DNA of 48,105 bases from Bacteroidales bacterium. GTDB taxonomy: Bacteria > Bacteroidota > Bacteroidia > Bacteroidales > UBA932. Shown piece after piece: positions 15,259 through 23,069 of this stretch. The position numbers and the translations under genes were made by a program. Below the pieces are notes generated by a model. The model was not told the origin of the DNA. It saw nothing but the letters and a program-made list of their open reading frames with translations, and ran no database searches. The stretch's first letter is position 1, and each line of letters begins with the position of its first letter. The stretch lies in contig JAGCDF010000015.1 in NCBI GenBank assembly GCA_017651225.1, positions 1 to 48,105 on the forward strand, given 5' to 3'.

Positions 15259-17001
15259 TTAGTTGTCAAAACCGATTTTAGGCCGTTTGGGGGCCGACAG
15301 GGAAGAAGGATTGCAGCGGAGGGATTCCTCCAGAATCTGCTGCGAGATGGGCTCGTCGGCGAGCGCCGCCACCATCGCCGATTCGTTGACGACGAAGGCG
15401 ATGTCGGACGAGGCATAGCCGTCGGACAGGAGGGCGAGGCGGCTCAGGTCGATGTCCTCGGTGGTGGGGCGGCCCTTCAGGTGCAGCGCGAACATGGCCC
15501 GGCGCGTCTCGGGATTCGGGGCCGGAATCTCGTATTTCAGGTCCATGCGGCCCTTGCGGAGCACGGCCGGGTCGATCATGTCGATGCGGTTGGTCGTGCC
15601 GATTACGAAAATGCCGCGCTCGGCGCAGTTGTTCAGCTGCGAGAGGAATTCGTTCACCTCCTCCGCACGGTTCCGCGCAGAATCGGATCCGCGGGCGGGG
15701 ACGAAGGAATCGAATTCGTCGAAGCAGATCACGGACGGGGCGTTCTCGGCGGCCTTCTTGAAGAGATCGGCGATCTTGCCCTGGGTGCCGTGGATATAGG
15801 TGCTGCCGAGGTCGGAGCCGTTCACGAGGTAGTAGTTGAAGCCGGATTCCTCGGCGAATTTCTTGGCAAAGAAGGTATTGCCGCAGCCCGGAGGGCCGTA
15901 GAGCCGCATGCCGTTGGGGGGCAGCAGCCGGTATTTTGCGGCCTTCTCCTTGTCCTGCAGGACCCAGATGACGCGGCGCAGCAGTTCCTGTTTGAGATCG
16001 TTCATGCCTGCCACGTCGGCGAAGCCTCCTTGCCCGGCGCGGTTCTTCTGCGCCTGGAGTGAGACCTGGTCCTCGCGAGGCTGGTCCGTCGGCTCCTGCG
16101 TCGGGTCCGGCTGGGGCGCGCTGTCCTCCTTCAGGGTAATCTCCGCAGGGGAGAAATCTTCCGTGAGGGTCTTGAGCAGGATGGCTGCGTCCGGCCGTTG
16201 TGCCGGGTCGAAGTTCAGGCAGACGCTGATGACGGCGTCCAGTTCCGGATCGTAGGTGGCACCTTTCGGATATTCCAGGGCGTTCTGGCGGGCGCGCCCG
16301 ATGCTGATCTTGCGGGAATAGAAGGAGTCGTGCACGCCGATGTTGCAGTGCCAGGGCTCTTGTCCGGTGAGCATGGTGAAGAGGATGGCGCCGAGGGAGA
16401 AAATGTCACTTTTCTCGTTGAAGGAGTCTTTCAGTGCTTCCGGAGCAACGTAGAAGAGGTTGAGGTCCTCCATGGGGAAGGGGACGGGCCCGTTCAGGTC
16501 GCCGTGGGTGTGGCCCAGGTCGATAATTTTCGGCGTAACGCCGTCCGGGGTGGACTCCAGCAGGATGTTGCGCGGGGTGAGGTCGTTGTGGTTGAGGTCC
16601 AGCTCGTCGTGCAGGTACACGAGTCCCTCCAGGATGGGGATGAGGATGGATTTGGCCTCGGCGGCGGAGAACTTGCGCCCCTCGCGGAGCACTTCCGACA
16701 GGAGCTTGCCCTCGAAGAACTTCGTGATCAGGTACTGGAATTCCTTACCGTTGATCTTGCCGGAACCGTCCGCGACATAGCGGATGATGCCCGGGTGCGA
16801 GATGCGGCGTGCGTGGACGATTTCCTCCACGACGCCGTCCACCAGCATCTTGTCCGGCATGCGCGACACGTCGAAGAATTTCATGAAGAAAAGCGCGCCC
16901 TGGGCGTCCTTCACGATGTAGCTGTCGTTGTACAGGCCCGCCTTGATGAAGCGGTGGATGAAGTAGTCCCCGAAGGGGGTGAATTCCGGAAGCCGTGTCA
17001 T
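15259..17001 (-). CDS. Protein kinase-like domain fused to an AAA+ ATPase with altered Walker A and C-terminal IGF
   Basis: A 580-residue two-domain protein. Residues 10-280 resemble a Ser/Thr protein kinase: Lys in FFMKFFDVS, LNHNDLTPRNILL in place of HRDxxxxN, IIDLGHT in place of DFG, APE in FYVAPEALKD, and DIFSLGAIL; the glycine loop is poor. A low-complexity linker (about 290-330) leads to a classical FtsH/Cdc48-like AAA+ module: FADVAGMNDLKQELL, Walker A GPPGCGNT at about 369-376, Walker B VICFDEFDSF, sensor GTTNR and arginine finger LRKGRMD. The Walker A lysine is replaced by Asn375. The chain ends PKRPKIGFDN, so IGF is residues 576-578, like the ClpP-docking tripeptide of ClpX/ClpA. 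clpP follows 12 bases downstream. Domain calls are firm; function is open. Confidence 0.85.
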   Translation of the reverse strand: MTRLPEFTPFGDYFIHRFIKAGLYNDSYIVKDAQGALFFMKFFDVSRMPDKMLVDGVVEEIVHARRISHPGIIRYVADGSGKINGKEFQYLITKFFEGKLLSEVLREGRKFSAAEAKSILIPILEGLVYLHDELDLNHNDLTPRNILLESTPDGVTPKIIDLGHTHGDLNGPVPFPMEDLNLFYVAPEALKDSFNEKSDIFSLGAILFTMLTGQEPWHCNIGVHDSFYSRKISIGRARQNALEYPKGATYDPELDAVISVCLNFDPAQRPDAAILLKTLTEDFSPAEITLKEDSAPQPDPTQEPTDQPREDQVSLQAQKNRAGQGGFADVAGMNDLKQELLRRVIWVLQDKEKAAKYRLLPPNGMRLYGPPGCGNTFFAKKFAEESGFNYYLVNGSDLGSTYIHGTQGKIADLFKKAAENAPSVICFDEFDSFVPARGSDSARNRAEEVNEFLSQLNNCAERGIFVIGTTNRIDMIDPAVLRKGRMDLKYEIPAPNPETRRAMFALHLKGRPTTEDIDLSRLALLSDGYASSDIAFVVNESAMVAALADEPISQQILEESLRCNPSSLSAPKRPKIGFDN

Positions 17002-17025
17002 ATTGAGAAACCTTCCCTCGCGGGC

Positions 17026-18492
17026 TTATTTCATCTTGAAGCCGTCCAGCAGCAGGATGTCGGACACGCAGAGGTCCTGGTACTTCGTTCCGGGAACGAC
17101 TTCCAGGACGGTCATGCGGATGTGCTTGATATTGTCGGAGCCTTCGGGCCGCTTTTCGCGGATGTAGGCGTACTCGATTTCTGGATCCGGAATCAGGCGT
17201 CCGAAGTAGTAACGGTCGATGTTCGTCAGGGAGATGAACGTGTACTCGCCGAATCGGGACGAGCCGTCGAAGAGCGTATAGGTAAACTCGTCCCAGTCCG
17301 TCAGGTCCACTTCCATGGGCTCCTCCTTGAAGCCGTCGGCGCGGGTGATCTCCACCTGCACTTTCTTGATCTGGCTGTTGGCCGACCAGAGGGAGGCGGA
17401 CTTGTGGTAGCCGTTCAGCAGGGCGAGGTCGGACACCCGGCAGGCCTTCGGGAAGTCGATGTCGATCACGGCGCCCACGCCGTTGCCGGTGGCCACCCAG
17501 GCCGTTGCCGGATTGCCGTCCGTCATGTTGGCGGCGGGATAGTTGTTCTGGGCGTTGGAGGTCTTCAGCTGGAAGGCGGAGGCCGGGACGGCGCAGAAGT
17601 TCAGCGGGTCGCCCCAGGCGGTTTCGCGCGCATGCTCGTTGTCATAGTGCCAGAAGGAGAAAGCGATGTTCTCGGCCTTGGCGAAGTCGAAATTCTTCTG
17701 TCGGCAGGTCCAGACCTTTCCGTTCCGCGTGAAGGGCGTCGCTTCGTTCGAATAGAAGGAAGGGCTGCTGTCGCCGAAGTAATTGGCGGGCAGTCCGCTG
17801 GCGTCCAGCGTAATGACCGCCTCGTCGGCCTTGCCGTTGCCCCAGTGCTGGGCCGGGGAGAAGTCGTAGTTGAAATCGCCGCTGGACGGGAAATAGCGGG
17901 ACAGCGGAGAAGCTTTCATCATATAATACCCGGTCGACCAGTTGCACAGGATGTCGTATTCGACGTCCAGGGTGACGGTCTGTCCGGCCGGCAGACTCAG
18001 CTTCGTGTACGTCCAGAGCCGGCATTTCTCCAGCACGATTTTCTCGCCCGTGTCCTCATCCTCGTACTCCAGCTCCTCCCGGAGAACCTCGTCGGAGTTG
18101 GTCCACTTCAGTTCGGCGCCGTCCAGCCGGAAATGTACGTTCCGGACCGCGCGGCCGGCGATGCCGACCTCGTCGATGGATTCGCTCCACTCGTTCCCCT
18201 CAAAGCCCGGGGCGTCGTCGATCTTGCCGCTGAAATCCACCGGGAAGCCATAGTCCACCTGAATCAGTTTGGCGGAAGCGTTGCGCAGCCGGTAGCTCAC
18301 CTTGACGTGGGTGTACGGGAGCAGGACCTTGATGTTCAGGTCTTCGCGCACCACCTGCACGTCCGCCACCTTGAGCGGGACGGGATTGGCGGAGCGGATC
18401 TCGGCGGAATAGGCGATCACGGGGTCGCCGTTGGCCCGGGAAAGAAGCGGAAGGGCCAGCAGGACCAGCAGGGAAACAAGGATTTTTTTCAT
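17026..18492 (-). CDS. Secreted protein with a discoidin-like (NADase-type glycan-binding) domain
   Basis: A 488-residue exported protein. The start is set at MKKILVSLLVLLALPLLSRA, a clear signal peptide, although the frame is open far upstream inside the exporter gene. Residues 25-290 are probably beta-sandwich, with LLPYTHVKVSYRLRNAS and an acidic ELEYEDEDTGEK stretch; no enzyme motif is recognised. From about 310 on, NNYPAANMTDGNPATAWV followed by LALLNGYHKS resembles the carbohydrate-binding domain found in discoidin-like and NADase-associated modules. The gene lies 17 bases after the ThrE gene and 24 before the kinase-AAA+ gene, so they may be cotranscribed. The molecular role is unknown; binding of surface glycans is a guess from the domain. 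Confidence 0.7.
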   Translation of the reverse strand: MKKILVSLLVLLALPLLSRANGDPVIAYSAEIRSANPVPLKVADVQVVREDLNIKVLLPYTHVKVSYRLRNASAKLIQVDYGFPVDFSGKIDDAPGFEGNEWSESIDEVGIAGRAVRNVHFRLDGAELKWTNSDEVLREELEYEDEDTGEKIVLEKCRLWTYTKLSLPAGQTVTLDVEYDILCNWSTGYYMMKASPLSRYFPSSGDFNYDFSPAQHWGNGKADEAVITLDASGLPANYFGDSSPSFYSNEATPFTRNGKVWTCRQKNFDFAKAENIAFSFWHYDNEHARETAWGDPLNFCAVPASAFQLKTSNAQNNYPAANMTDGNPATAWVATGNGVGAVIDIDFPKACRVSDLALLNGYHKSASLWSANSQIKKVQVEITRADGFKEEPMEVDLTDWDEFTYTLFDGSSRFGEYTFISLTNIDRYYFGRLIPDPEIEYAYIREKRPEGSDNIKHIRMTVLEVVPGTKYQDLCVSDILLLDGFKMK

Positions 18493-18509
18493 ATCAGGAG
18501 TCGTTAGAA

Positions 18510-19814
18510 TCAATGCACGGGCCGCTCGATGCGGGGTTTGCGGCCGGAAAAGAGACGCTGCGGCAGCTCCATCGCGACGATGATGCCGAGCACGATGGCG
18601 ACGGCCGTCTTGGCGGCGCCGAAGCCGCTGGTGAGCGCCGGCGCGAGCTGGCCGGACACCAGGTAATAGGTGCACCAGAAGATGCCGGCTCCCGGCACCA
18701 GCGGGAAGATGCCGCAGAGCAGGAACACCTGCGCCGGGCACTTGTGGTGGATGGCGTAGAAACGCGCCAGCACGCAGATGAAGATCGAAGAAAGGATCAC
18801 GGCGATGACCGGGGACACGGTGGCGAAGCGCACCAGCACCAGGTAGAGGCACCAGCCGAGGGCGCCGATGACGCCGGAGGCGACGTACTGCGCCCGCGGC
18901 ACGCCGAACAGGTCGGCGAAGGCGAGCGTGCCGACGAAGGCGGCCAGCGTCTGGGTGATCAGGCCGGCGGTCTGCGGATTGACGCTCATCCCCTCCAGCA
19001 CGATCATGCCGCCAAAGCACCAGCCGTCCAGCAGGAAGCTGAAGGCCACGCCGAGGGCGATGCAAAAAAAGCCGAGCAGGGCGTCCGTCAGGCGCGTCAG
19101 GCCGGCGATGTAGTCGGAGTTCGCCAGGTCCCGCACGCCGTTCACGAAGGGCACGCCGGGGACCAGGGGCATGATGGCGCCGATGATCATGTTGCTGAGG
19201 CTCTCGCCGAAACCGATGCGGTAGAAGAGCAGGCAGAGGAACGTGACCAGCAGCGCGTTGCTCACCCCGCCCACGATCTTGGACAGGAAACGGCCGCTGA
19301 AGAAGAGGATAAAGGCATACAGCAGCGCGCCCACGACGAACGCGGCGGCGCAGTCCAGCCAGCCGCCGCCGAACACGGCGCAGAAGCTGGCGGCGCCCAG
19401 CGCGGAGCCCAGGATCTGCTCCCAGTTCGGCTTGGGGGCCGACTCACGGATGAGTTTGAGGCGCTCGCGCGCCTGCTCGAGCGTGCAGACGCCGTAGGAG
19501 ATATCGTAACTCAAACGATTGACGGCCACGACTTTGGACAGCTGGATGCCCCGGATGGGGATGAACTCCACGTTGGCGTAGGTCTGCGCCTGGCCGCCTC
19601 CCTGGCGGACCTTGTCGACCGAGCCGGTGGTGAAAATACCGTTGCTGAGCACGAAGAAACTGCCCGAATCCACGCCGTAATGCGACGCGATGCGGGACAT
19701 AATGTCCTCGACCCGTGAGATTTCCGCTCCGTTTTCCAGCAGGATGTGCCCGGCTTCGGCCGCCACTTCCAGCACCTCAGAGAGGTTGGCTTCCTGTCGT
19801 GTTGTTTCTGTCAT
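18510..19814 (-). CDS. Threonine/serine exporter, fused ThrE form
   Basis: A 434-residue inner-membrane protein. The first part (about 1-270) is the ThrE/DUF1212 half, with LENGAEISRVEDIMSRIASHYG and FFVLSNGIFTT before several helices and the signature PLVPGVPFVNGVRDLANSDY. The second part (about 285-425) is the ThrE_2 half, with GCIFPLVPGAGIFWCTYYLV-like ends. Fusions of the two halves match Corynebacterium ThrE, a proton-driven exporter of Thr and Ser. A -7 box (TATCTTTG) lies only 5 nt before the ATG. It heads the possible operon ThrE, discoidin protein, kinase-AAA+, clpP. Substrate is inferred from the family. Confidence 0.88.
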   Translation of the reverse strand: MTETTRQEANLSEVLEVAAEAGHILLENGAEISRVEDIMSRIASHYGVDSGSFFVLSNGIFTTGSVDKVRQGGGQAQTYANVEFIPIRGIQLSKVVAVNRLSYDISYGVCTLEQARERLKLIRESAPKPNWEQILGSALGAASFCAVFGGGWLDCAAAFVVGALLYAFILFFSGRFLSKIVGGVSNALLVTFLCLLFYRIGFGESLSNMIIGAIMPLVPGVPFVNGVRDLANSDYIAGLTRLTDALLGFFCIALGVAFSFLLDGWCFGGMIVLEGMSVNPQTAGLITQTLAAFVGTLAFADLFGVPRAQYVASGVIGALGWCLYLVLVRFATVSPVIAVILSSIFICVLARFYAIHHKCPAQVFLLCGIFPLVPGAGIFWCTYYLVSGQLAPALTSGFGAAKTAVAIVLGIIVAMELPQRLFSGRKPRIERPVH

Positions 19815-19819
19815 AATTG

Positions 19820-19827
19820 CAAAGATA
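19820..19827 (-). promoter_or_regulatory. Candidate -7 promoter box for the ThrE gene
   Basis: TATCTTTG on the minus strand, ending 5 nt before the ATG at 19814. The transcript would be leaderless or nearly so. No clear TTTG is seen at the -33 position. Confidence 0.6.
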
Positions 19828-19839
19828 CGATATTTCCAT

Positions 19840-19847
19840 TACTTTTG
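19840..19847 (+). promoter_or_regulatory. Candidate -7 promoter box for the HAD phosphatase gene
   Basis: TACTTTTG on the plus strand, 6 nt before the ATG at 19854. Together with the divergent box at 19820-19827 it makes a very compact two-way promoter region of 39 bases between start codons. Confidence 0.55.
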
Positions 19848-19853
19848 CAGGCC

Positions 19854-20507
19854 ATGATCCGCAATATCTTTTTCGACTTCGACGGCACGCTGGCCGACAC
19901 CACCGAGGGCATCGTACAATGCTCCCTGGCCACCCTGCGGCAGCTGGGCCTGCCCGCATCCACCCCGGAACGGATCCGTTCCGTCATCGGGCTCCCGCTC
20001 ACCGGCTGCTTCGCCCGCGGCACCGACACGCCGCCGGAGCGCATCGACGAAGCCTGCGCCACCTACCGGCGCCTGTTCAACGACATCGCCATCCCGTGCA
20101 CGACGCTCTATCCCGGCACGGATGAAACGCTCGCCGCCCTGCAGGCGCGCGGCCTTACGCTGGCCCTCTGCACTTCGCGCAGCAACAACTCGCTGAACGC
20201 CCTGCTGCAGGTCCTCGGCATCCGGGCGCACTTCTCGGCCATCGTCACCAACGAAGACGTCAACCATCCCAAACCCGCACCGGACATCGCCCTCCTGGCG
20301 CTGGAGCGCCTCGGCGTCCGGGCAGACGAGACAATCGTCGTCGGCGACACCGTCTTCGACCTGCAGATGGGCCGCGCGGCCGGTTGCCGCACCTGCGGCG
20401 TGACCTGGGGCAACCAGGACCGCCCCCAGCTGGAGGCGGAGCATCCCGACCTCGTCATTGACGACTACCGGGAGCTCCTCGCATATTGCAGAGAATCCGT
20501 TGATTGA
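19854..20507 (+). CDS. HAD-superfamily phosphatase, phosphoglycolate phosphatase-like
   Basis: A 217-residue HAD-IA hydrolase. The ATG at MIRNIFFDFDGTLADTTEG is chosen because it places the nucleophile motif at the N-terminus; the open frame upstream would run through the divergent promoter. Motifs: DFDGT (nucleophile and acid Asp), CTSRSNNS for motif II, Lys in VNHPKPAPD, and VVGDTVFDLQMG for the metal-binding acids. A helical cap lies at about 18-85. Gph or PpaX-like activity is possible but the substrate cannot be read from sequence. Its stop lies 11 bases before the next start, suggesting cotranscription with the HD-domain gene. Confidence 0.88.
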   Translation: MIRNIFFDFDGTLADTTEGIVQCSLATLRQLGLPASTPERIRSVIGLPLTGCFARGTDTPPERIDEACATYRRLFNDIAIPCTTLYPGTDETLAALQARGLTLALCTSRSNNSLNALLQVLGIRAHFSAIVTNEDVNHPKPAPDIALLALERLGVRADETIVVGDTVFDLQMGRAAGCRTCGVTWGNQDRPQLEAEHPDLVIDDYRELLAYCRESVD

Positions 20508-20518
20508 CAAGACGCTAT

Positions 20519-21115
20519 ATGGATGACCGACTGAAACGGCAGCTGGATTTCATTCTGGAAATCGACAAGGAGAAAAGCATCTTCCGGCAGACGCACCTGT
20601 CCGGCCACGGCCGGGCGGAGAACGACGCCGAGCACGCCTGGCACATGGCCGTCATGGCCTGGCTGCTGCGGGAGTATGCCAACGAACACGTGGACGTGGC
20701 GAAGGTCATGATGATGTGCCTGATCCACGACATCGTGGAAATCGACGCCGGCGACACCTACGCCTACGACCCGGCGGGCCTGCAGACGCAGCAGGCGCGC
20801 GAGGATGCCGCCAAAGAGCGCATCTACTCCCTCCTGCCCGAGGACCAGAAGGCGGAGCTCGTCGCGATGTTCGATGAATTCGAAAACTGGAGCAGCCCGG
20901 AAGCGCGTTTCGCGCACGCGCTGGACAACCTGCAGCCGCTGATGCTCAACGGCAGCAACGACGGCGCCGACTGGAAGGCGCACGGCGTCACGGCCCGGCA
21001 GGTCTACGGCCGCCAGAACAAGACGCGCCTCGGCTCCGAGCGCCTCTTCGAGGTCGTCGACGGCATCATACGCGAGCAAATCCGGAAAGGCAACCTCCCG
21101 GAAGGGGAAGAATAG
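20519..21115 (+). CDS. HD-domain phosphohydrolase, YfbR/HDDC2-like
   Basis: A 198-residue helical HD-superfamily enzyme. Metal ligands are visible as His in DAEHAWHMAVMA, the HD pair in CLIHDIVEID and a late Asp in AHALDNLQPL. This pattern matches the YfbR/HDDC2 group, which removes phosphate from deoxynucleoside 5'-monophosphates, so a nucleotide-pool role is plausible. A TTG codon at 20504 would add five residues, but the ATG at 20519 gives the normal N-terminus MDDRLKRQLDFIL. It follows the HAD phosphatase closely and is followed by a terminator-like structure. Exact substrate unknown. Confidence 0.82.
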   Translation: MDDRLKRQLDFILEIDKEKSIFRQTHLSGHGRAENDAEHAWHMAVMAWLLREYANEHVDVAKVMMMCLIHDIVEIDAGDTYAYDPAGLQTQQAREDAAKERIYSLLPEDQKAELVAMFDEFENWSSPEARFAHALDNLQPLMLNGSNDGADWKAHGVTARQVYGRQNKTRLGSERLFEVVDGIIREQIRKGNLPEGEE

Positions 21116-21119
21116 GAGA

Positions 21120-21149
21120 ACGGGGTGCAAATAGCCCCGTTTTGCACCC
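21120..21149 (+). terminator. Terminator-like region with two mutually exclusive hairpins
   Basis: ACGGGG (21120-21125) pairs with CCCCGT (21135-21140) before a short T run. Overlapping it, GGGTGCAAA (21123-21131) pairs with TTTGCACCC (21141-21149) as a 9-bp stem. The two helices share the G run and cannot form together. It lies 4 bases after the HD gene stop. Confidence 0.6.
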
Positions 21150-21181
21150 GAAACTCACTGGCAGAGACCATATTGTTGACA

Positions 21182-21216
21182 AACAACCGCTTTTTTAAGC
21201 GGTTGTTGCTTTTTTA
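21182..21216 (+). terminator. Intrinsic terminator
   Basis: AACAACCGCTT (21182-21192) and AAGCGGTTGTT (21197-21207) form a perfect 11-bp stem around TTTT, followed by GC and a T run to 21215. It should end the HAD-HD transcript before the sigma-factor gene; an A-rich side may also let it work weakly in reverse. Confidence 0.85.
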
Positions 21217-21275
21217 AGAGAATTCAATGTTTTTTTCTTGACTTTTCACGCTTTTTGCGTCTATGTCTGTGAAGT

Positions 21276-21767
21276 ATGGACAAAACGCTTGAAACAGAAC
21301 TCGCAGAGATAAGGCCCAAAGCATTAGCAACGGCACTGAGATTCTTCCGTTCATCCCATTTGGACGGCGATCCGGAGGATGTGGTGCAGGAGGTCTTGCT
21401 TAGGCTTTGGCAGGCAAGATGTGCCGGAGCGATTATTCGCAACACAGAAGCCTGGGTAGTCGCGATAACCAAGAACAGTTGCATCTCATTGTGGCGAAAA
21501 AAGAGCCCTGTAAGAAGCGGTTTTTTCCCGGAATGGCTATCTGATGGTAGCGATGCTTCCATGCCGATGGAACAATCGGAGGCCGAAAAGATGGCCGACA
21601 AGGCGTTGGAGCGACTTCCTGCAGGTACAAGGCGATTGCTCCAATTGAGAGCCACCGGGCTCTCCTTGGATGAGATTGCCGCTATAACCGGAAGGACGAA
21701 AGGCGGGGTGAAGAGTTCCATATCGGCCGCGCGACAAGAATTGATGAATACCTTTAACACGAAGTAA
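21276..21767 (+). CDS. ECF-type RNA polymerase sigma factor
   Basis: A 163-residue sigma-70-family protein of ECF size. Region 2 (about 10-75) shows EDVVQEVLLRLWQAR and NTEAWVVAITKNSCISLWRK. Region 4 (about 105-158) shows LERLPAGTRRLLQLRATG, LSLDEIAAITGRTKGGVKSSISAARQEL, a helix-turn-helix for the -35 element. It begins an operon with a membrane anti-sigma candidate 4 bases downstream and a small secreted protein after that. Base composition is visibly less GC-rich than the flanking genes, hinting at a different history or weak selection. Its target promoters are unknown. Confidence 0.88.
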   Translation: MDKTLETELAEIRPKALATALRFFRSSHLDGDPEDVVQEVLLRLWQARCAGAIIRNTEAWVVAITKNSCISLWRKKSPVRSGFFPEWLSDGSDASMPMEQSEAEKMADKALERLPAGTRRLLQLRATGLSLDEIAAITGRTKGGVKSSISAARQELMNTFNTK

Positions 21768-21771
21768 TACA

Positions 21772-22293
21772 ATGGACCGGAAAGATTTGATTAGATTGTA
21801 TCTGGACGCAGAAACGACCTGCGAACAGGAACAGGAGCTTGCCGCCTCCTTTGCCACTACGCCTCCTGCCGATGAGGAAGAGAGGGCGGTATATAAGATG
21901 ATGCAGGCTGTCAAGCCCATCGAACTCCCTGAACTGCCGGAAGCCGGCGATGAGTATGACCGGATGGTCAGGCCTTCAAGGGTGCGGCCTTTCTATACCT
22001 GGGGCCTTTCCCTGGCCGGTGTTGCTGCTGCCATTGCTGCCGTGGTCTTGTTTACGGGCAAACCTGACACTACGGCCATCCCAACTGCGCCTCAGAATGA
22101 CTACACCCAGTTGATCCACCAGATTGCTTTTTTATCCAACTTTAATCCGGCGGAAGCCGAGAACCTTGAATTCAAGCCCGTTGGGGACGGGTTTGTGATG
22201 ACCGCCCATTTCCCCGATGGGCATACTGCTTCCTACATCCTTACTCCTTTGGACGGAGGCGAATCCTTCAATCTCGTAGCGTTAAACCAGTAA
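21772..22293 (+). CDS. Membrane protein, probable anti-sigma factor
   Basis: A 173-residue protein with a single membrane helix at about 75-95 (WGLSLAGVAAAIAAVVLF). The cytoplasmic N-terminus (MDRKDLIRLYLDAETTCEQEQELAASF) resembles the short sigma-binding helices of Bacteroidetes anti-sigma proteins. It lacks the zinc His-x3-Cys-x2-Cys pattern. The outer part (about 100-173) is small and has no recognised fold. It starts 4 bases after the ECF sigma gene, and that context is the main reason for the call. It would hold the sigma factor at the membrane until a signal arrives, perhaps through the secreted plug-like protein encoded next. Confidence 0.68.
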   Translation: MDRKDLIRLYLDAETTCEQEQELAASFATTPPADEEERAVYKMMQAVKPIELPELPEAGDEYDRMVRPSRVRPFYTWGLSLAGVAAAIAAVVLFTGKPDTTAIPTAPQNDYTQLIHQIAFLSNFNPAEAENLEFKPVGDGFVMTAHFPDGHTASYILTPLDGGESFNLVALNQ

Positions 22294-22305
22294 AAAAAAT
22301 CACTC

Positions 22306-22887
22306 ATGAAAAAAAGAGTACTTCTTTCCATCTGCCTGCTGATAGGAGCATGGACGCTGTCTGCCCAGCAGACCATTTATATCATTGACAATGAAACCGT
22401 GGAGAATTTCGATGGCTCTCAACTCAAGGACAGGACCATCAGGGATTATAAGATCAATACGAAAGGATCCGGGCGCAATGCCATCACTGTTCACGCCATA
22501 ACCACATCGCCCTCGGTGTTTTCTGTTACGGGTTCATTCAAACCCCTGAATATTTTGGCCGATACAACGGTTGTCATCAATCCCACACATCGGAAAATAG
22601 TCTATGTTATCGATGGCGTAGTACATGAAGATGTTTCAGCCTTCAATTCTATTTCCCCCTCGGATATTGAAAACATTACAGTCGTTAAGGAAGGCTCACC
22701 AGAACAGCTGATATATGGTGAGGATGTTGTCGTCATGAAGATTACCACAAAGAAGGAAAAATTCCTGAAGGCGCTGAAGGCGATTCCTGGCGTGACGGTT
22801 GACGAGGAGGGGAAAATCACTTACAACGGTCGAGCGGTTAAGTCAATATCGATTAACGGACGAGAGTATTCCGTAGATCCAGAATAG
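22306..22887 (+). CDS. Small exported protein with TonB-receptor plug-like segments
   Basis: A 193-residue protein with a signal peptide (about 1-20, ending LSAQQ). The central part VYVIDGVVHEDVS, SPSDIENITVVKEGSPEQL and VVMKITTKK follows the plug-domain pattern of Bacteroidetes TonB-dependent receptors (Y-V-I-D-G, D-I-E-s-I-x-V-l-K, I-t-T-K). The C-terminus LKAIPGVTVDEEGKITYNG resembles a stretch found in another receptor group, and the N-terminal IYIIDNETVENFDGS may be a third degenerate unit. No barrel follows, so it cannot be a receptor by itself. It is the third gene after sigma and anti-sigma, 12 bases downstream. A sensing or decoy role is inferred only. Confidence 0.6.
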   Translation: MKKRVLLSICLLIGAWTLSAQQTIYIIDNETVENFDGSQLKDRTIRDYKINTKGSGRNAITVHAITTSPSVFSVTGSFKPLNILADTTVVINPTHRKIVYVIDGVVHEDVSAFNSISPSDIENITVVKEGSPEQLIYGEDVVVMKITTKKEKFLKALKAIPGVTVDEEGKITYNGRAVKSISINGREYSVDPE

Positions 22888-23069
22888 AATAATCCCCCTA
22901 TTATAAGACTGTTATGATAATGAGAAGATGATCGATAACCAGTAACTAGAACGACACTCAAAGTCTTGTAATATGCTGATGTAATCTCGGAGCCAAAAAT
23001 GGTCATAATCGGCGCCGACCCCACTTTCAAAACCCCTGTCGGCGCCGAAATGGGCCAAAAACGGCGCCG

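Noticed and set aside
18493-19065. N-terminal extension of the discoidin-like gene
   Set aside because: Lies in the exporter gene and would hide a good signal peptide starting at 18492.
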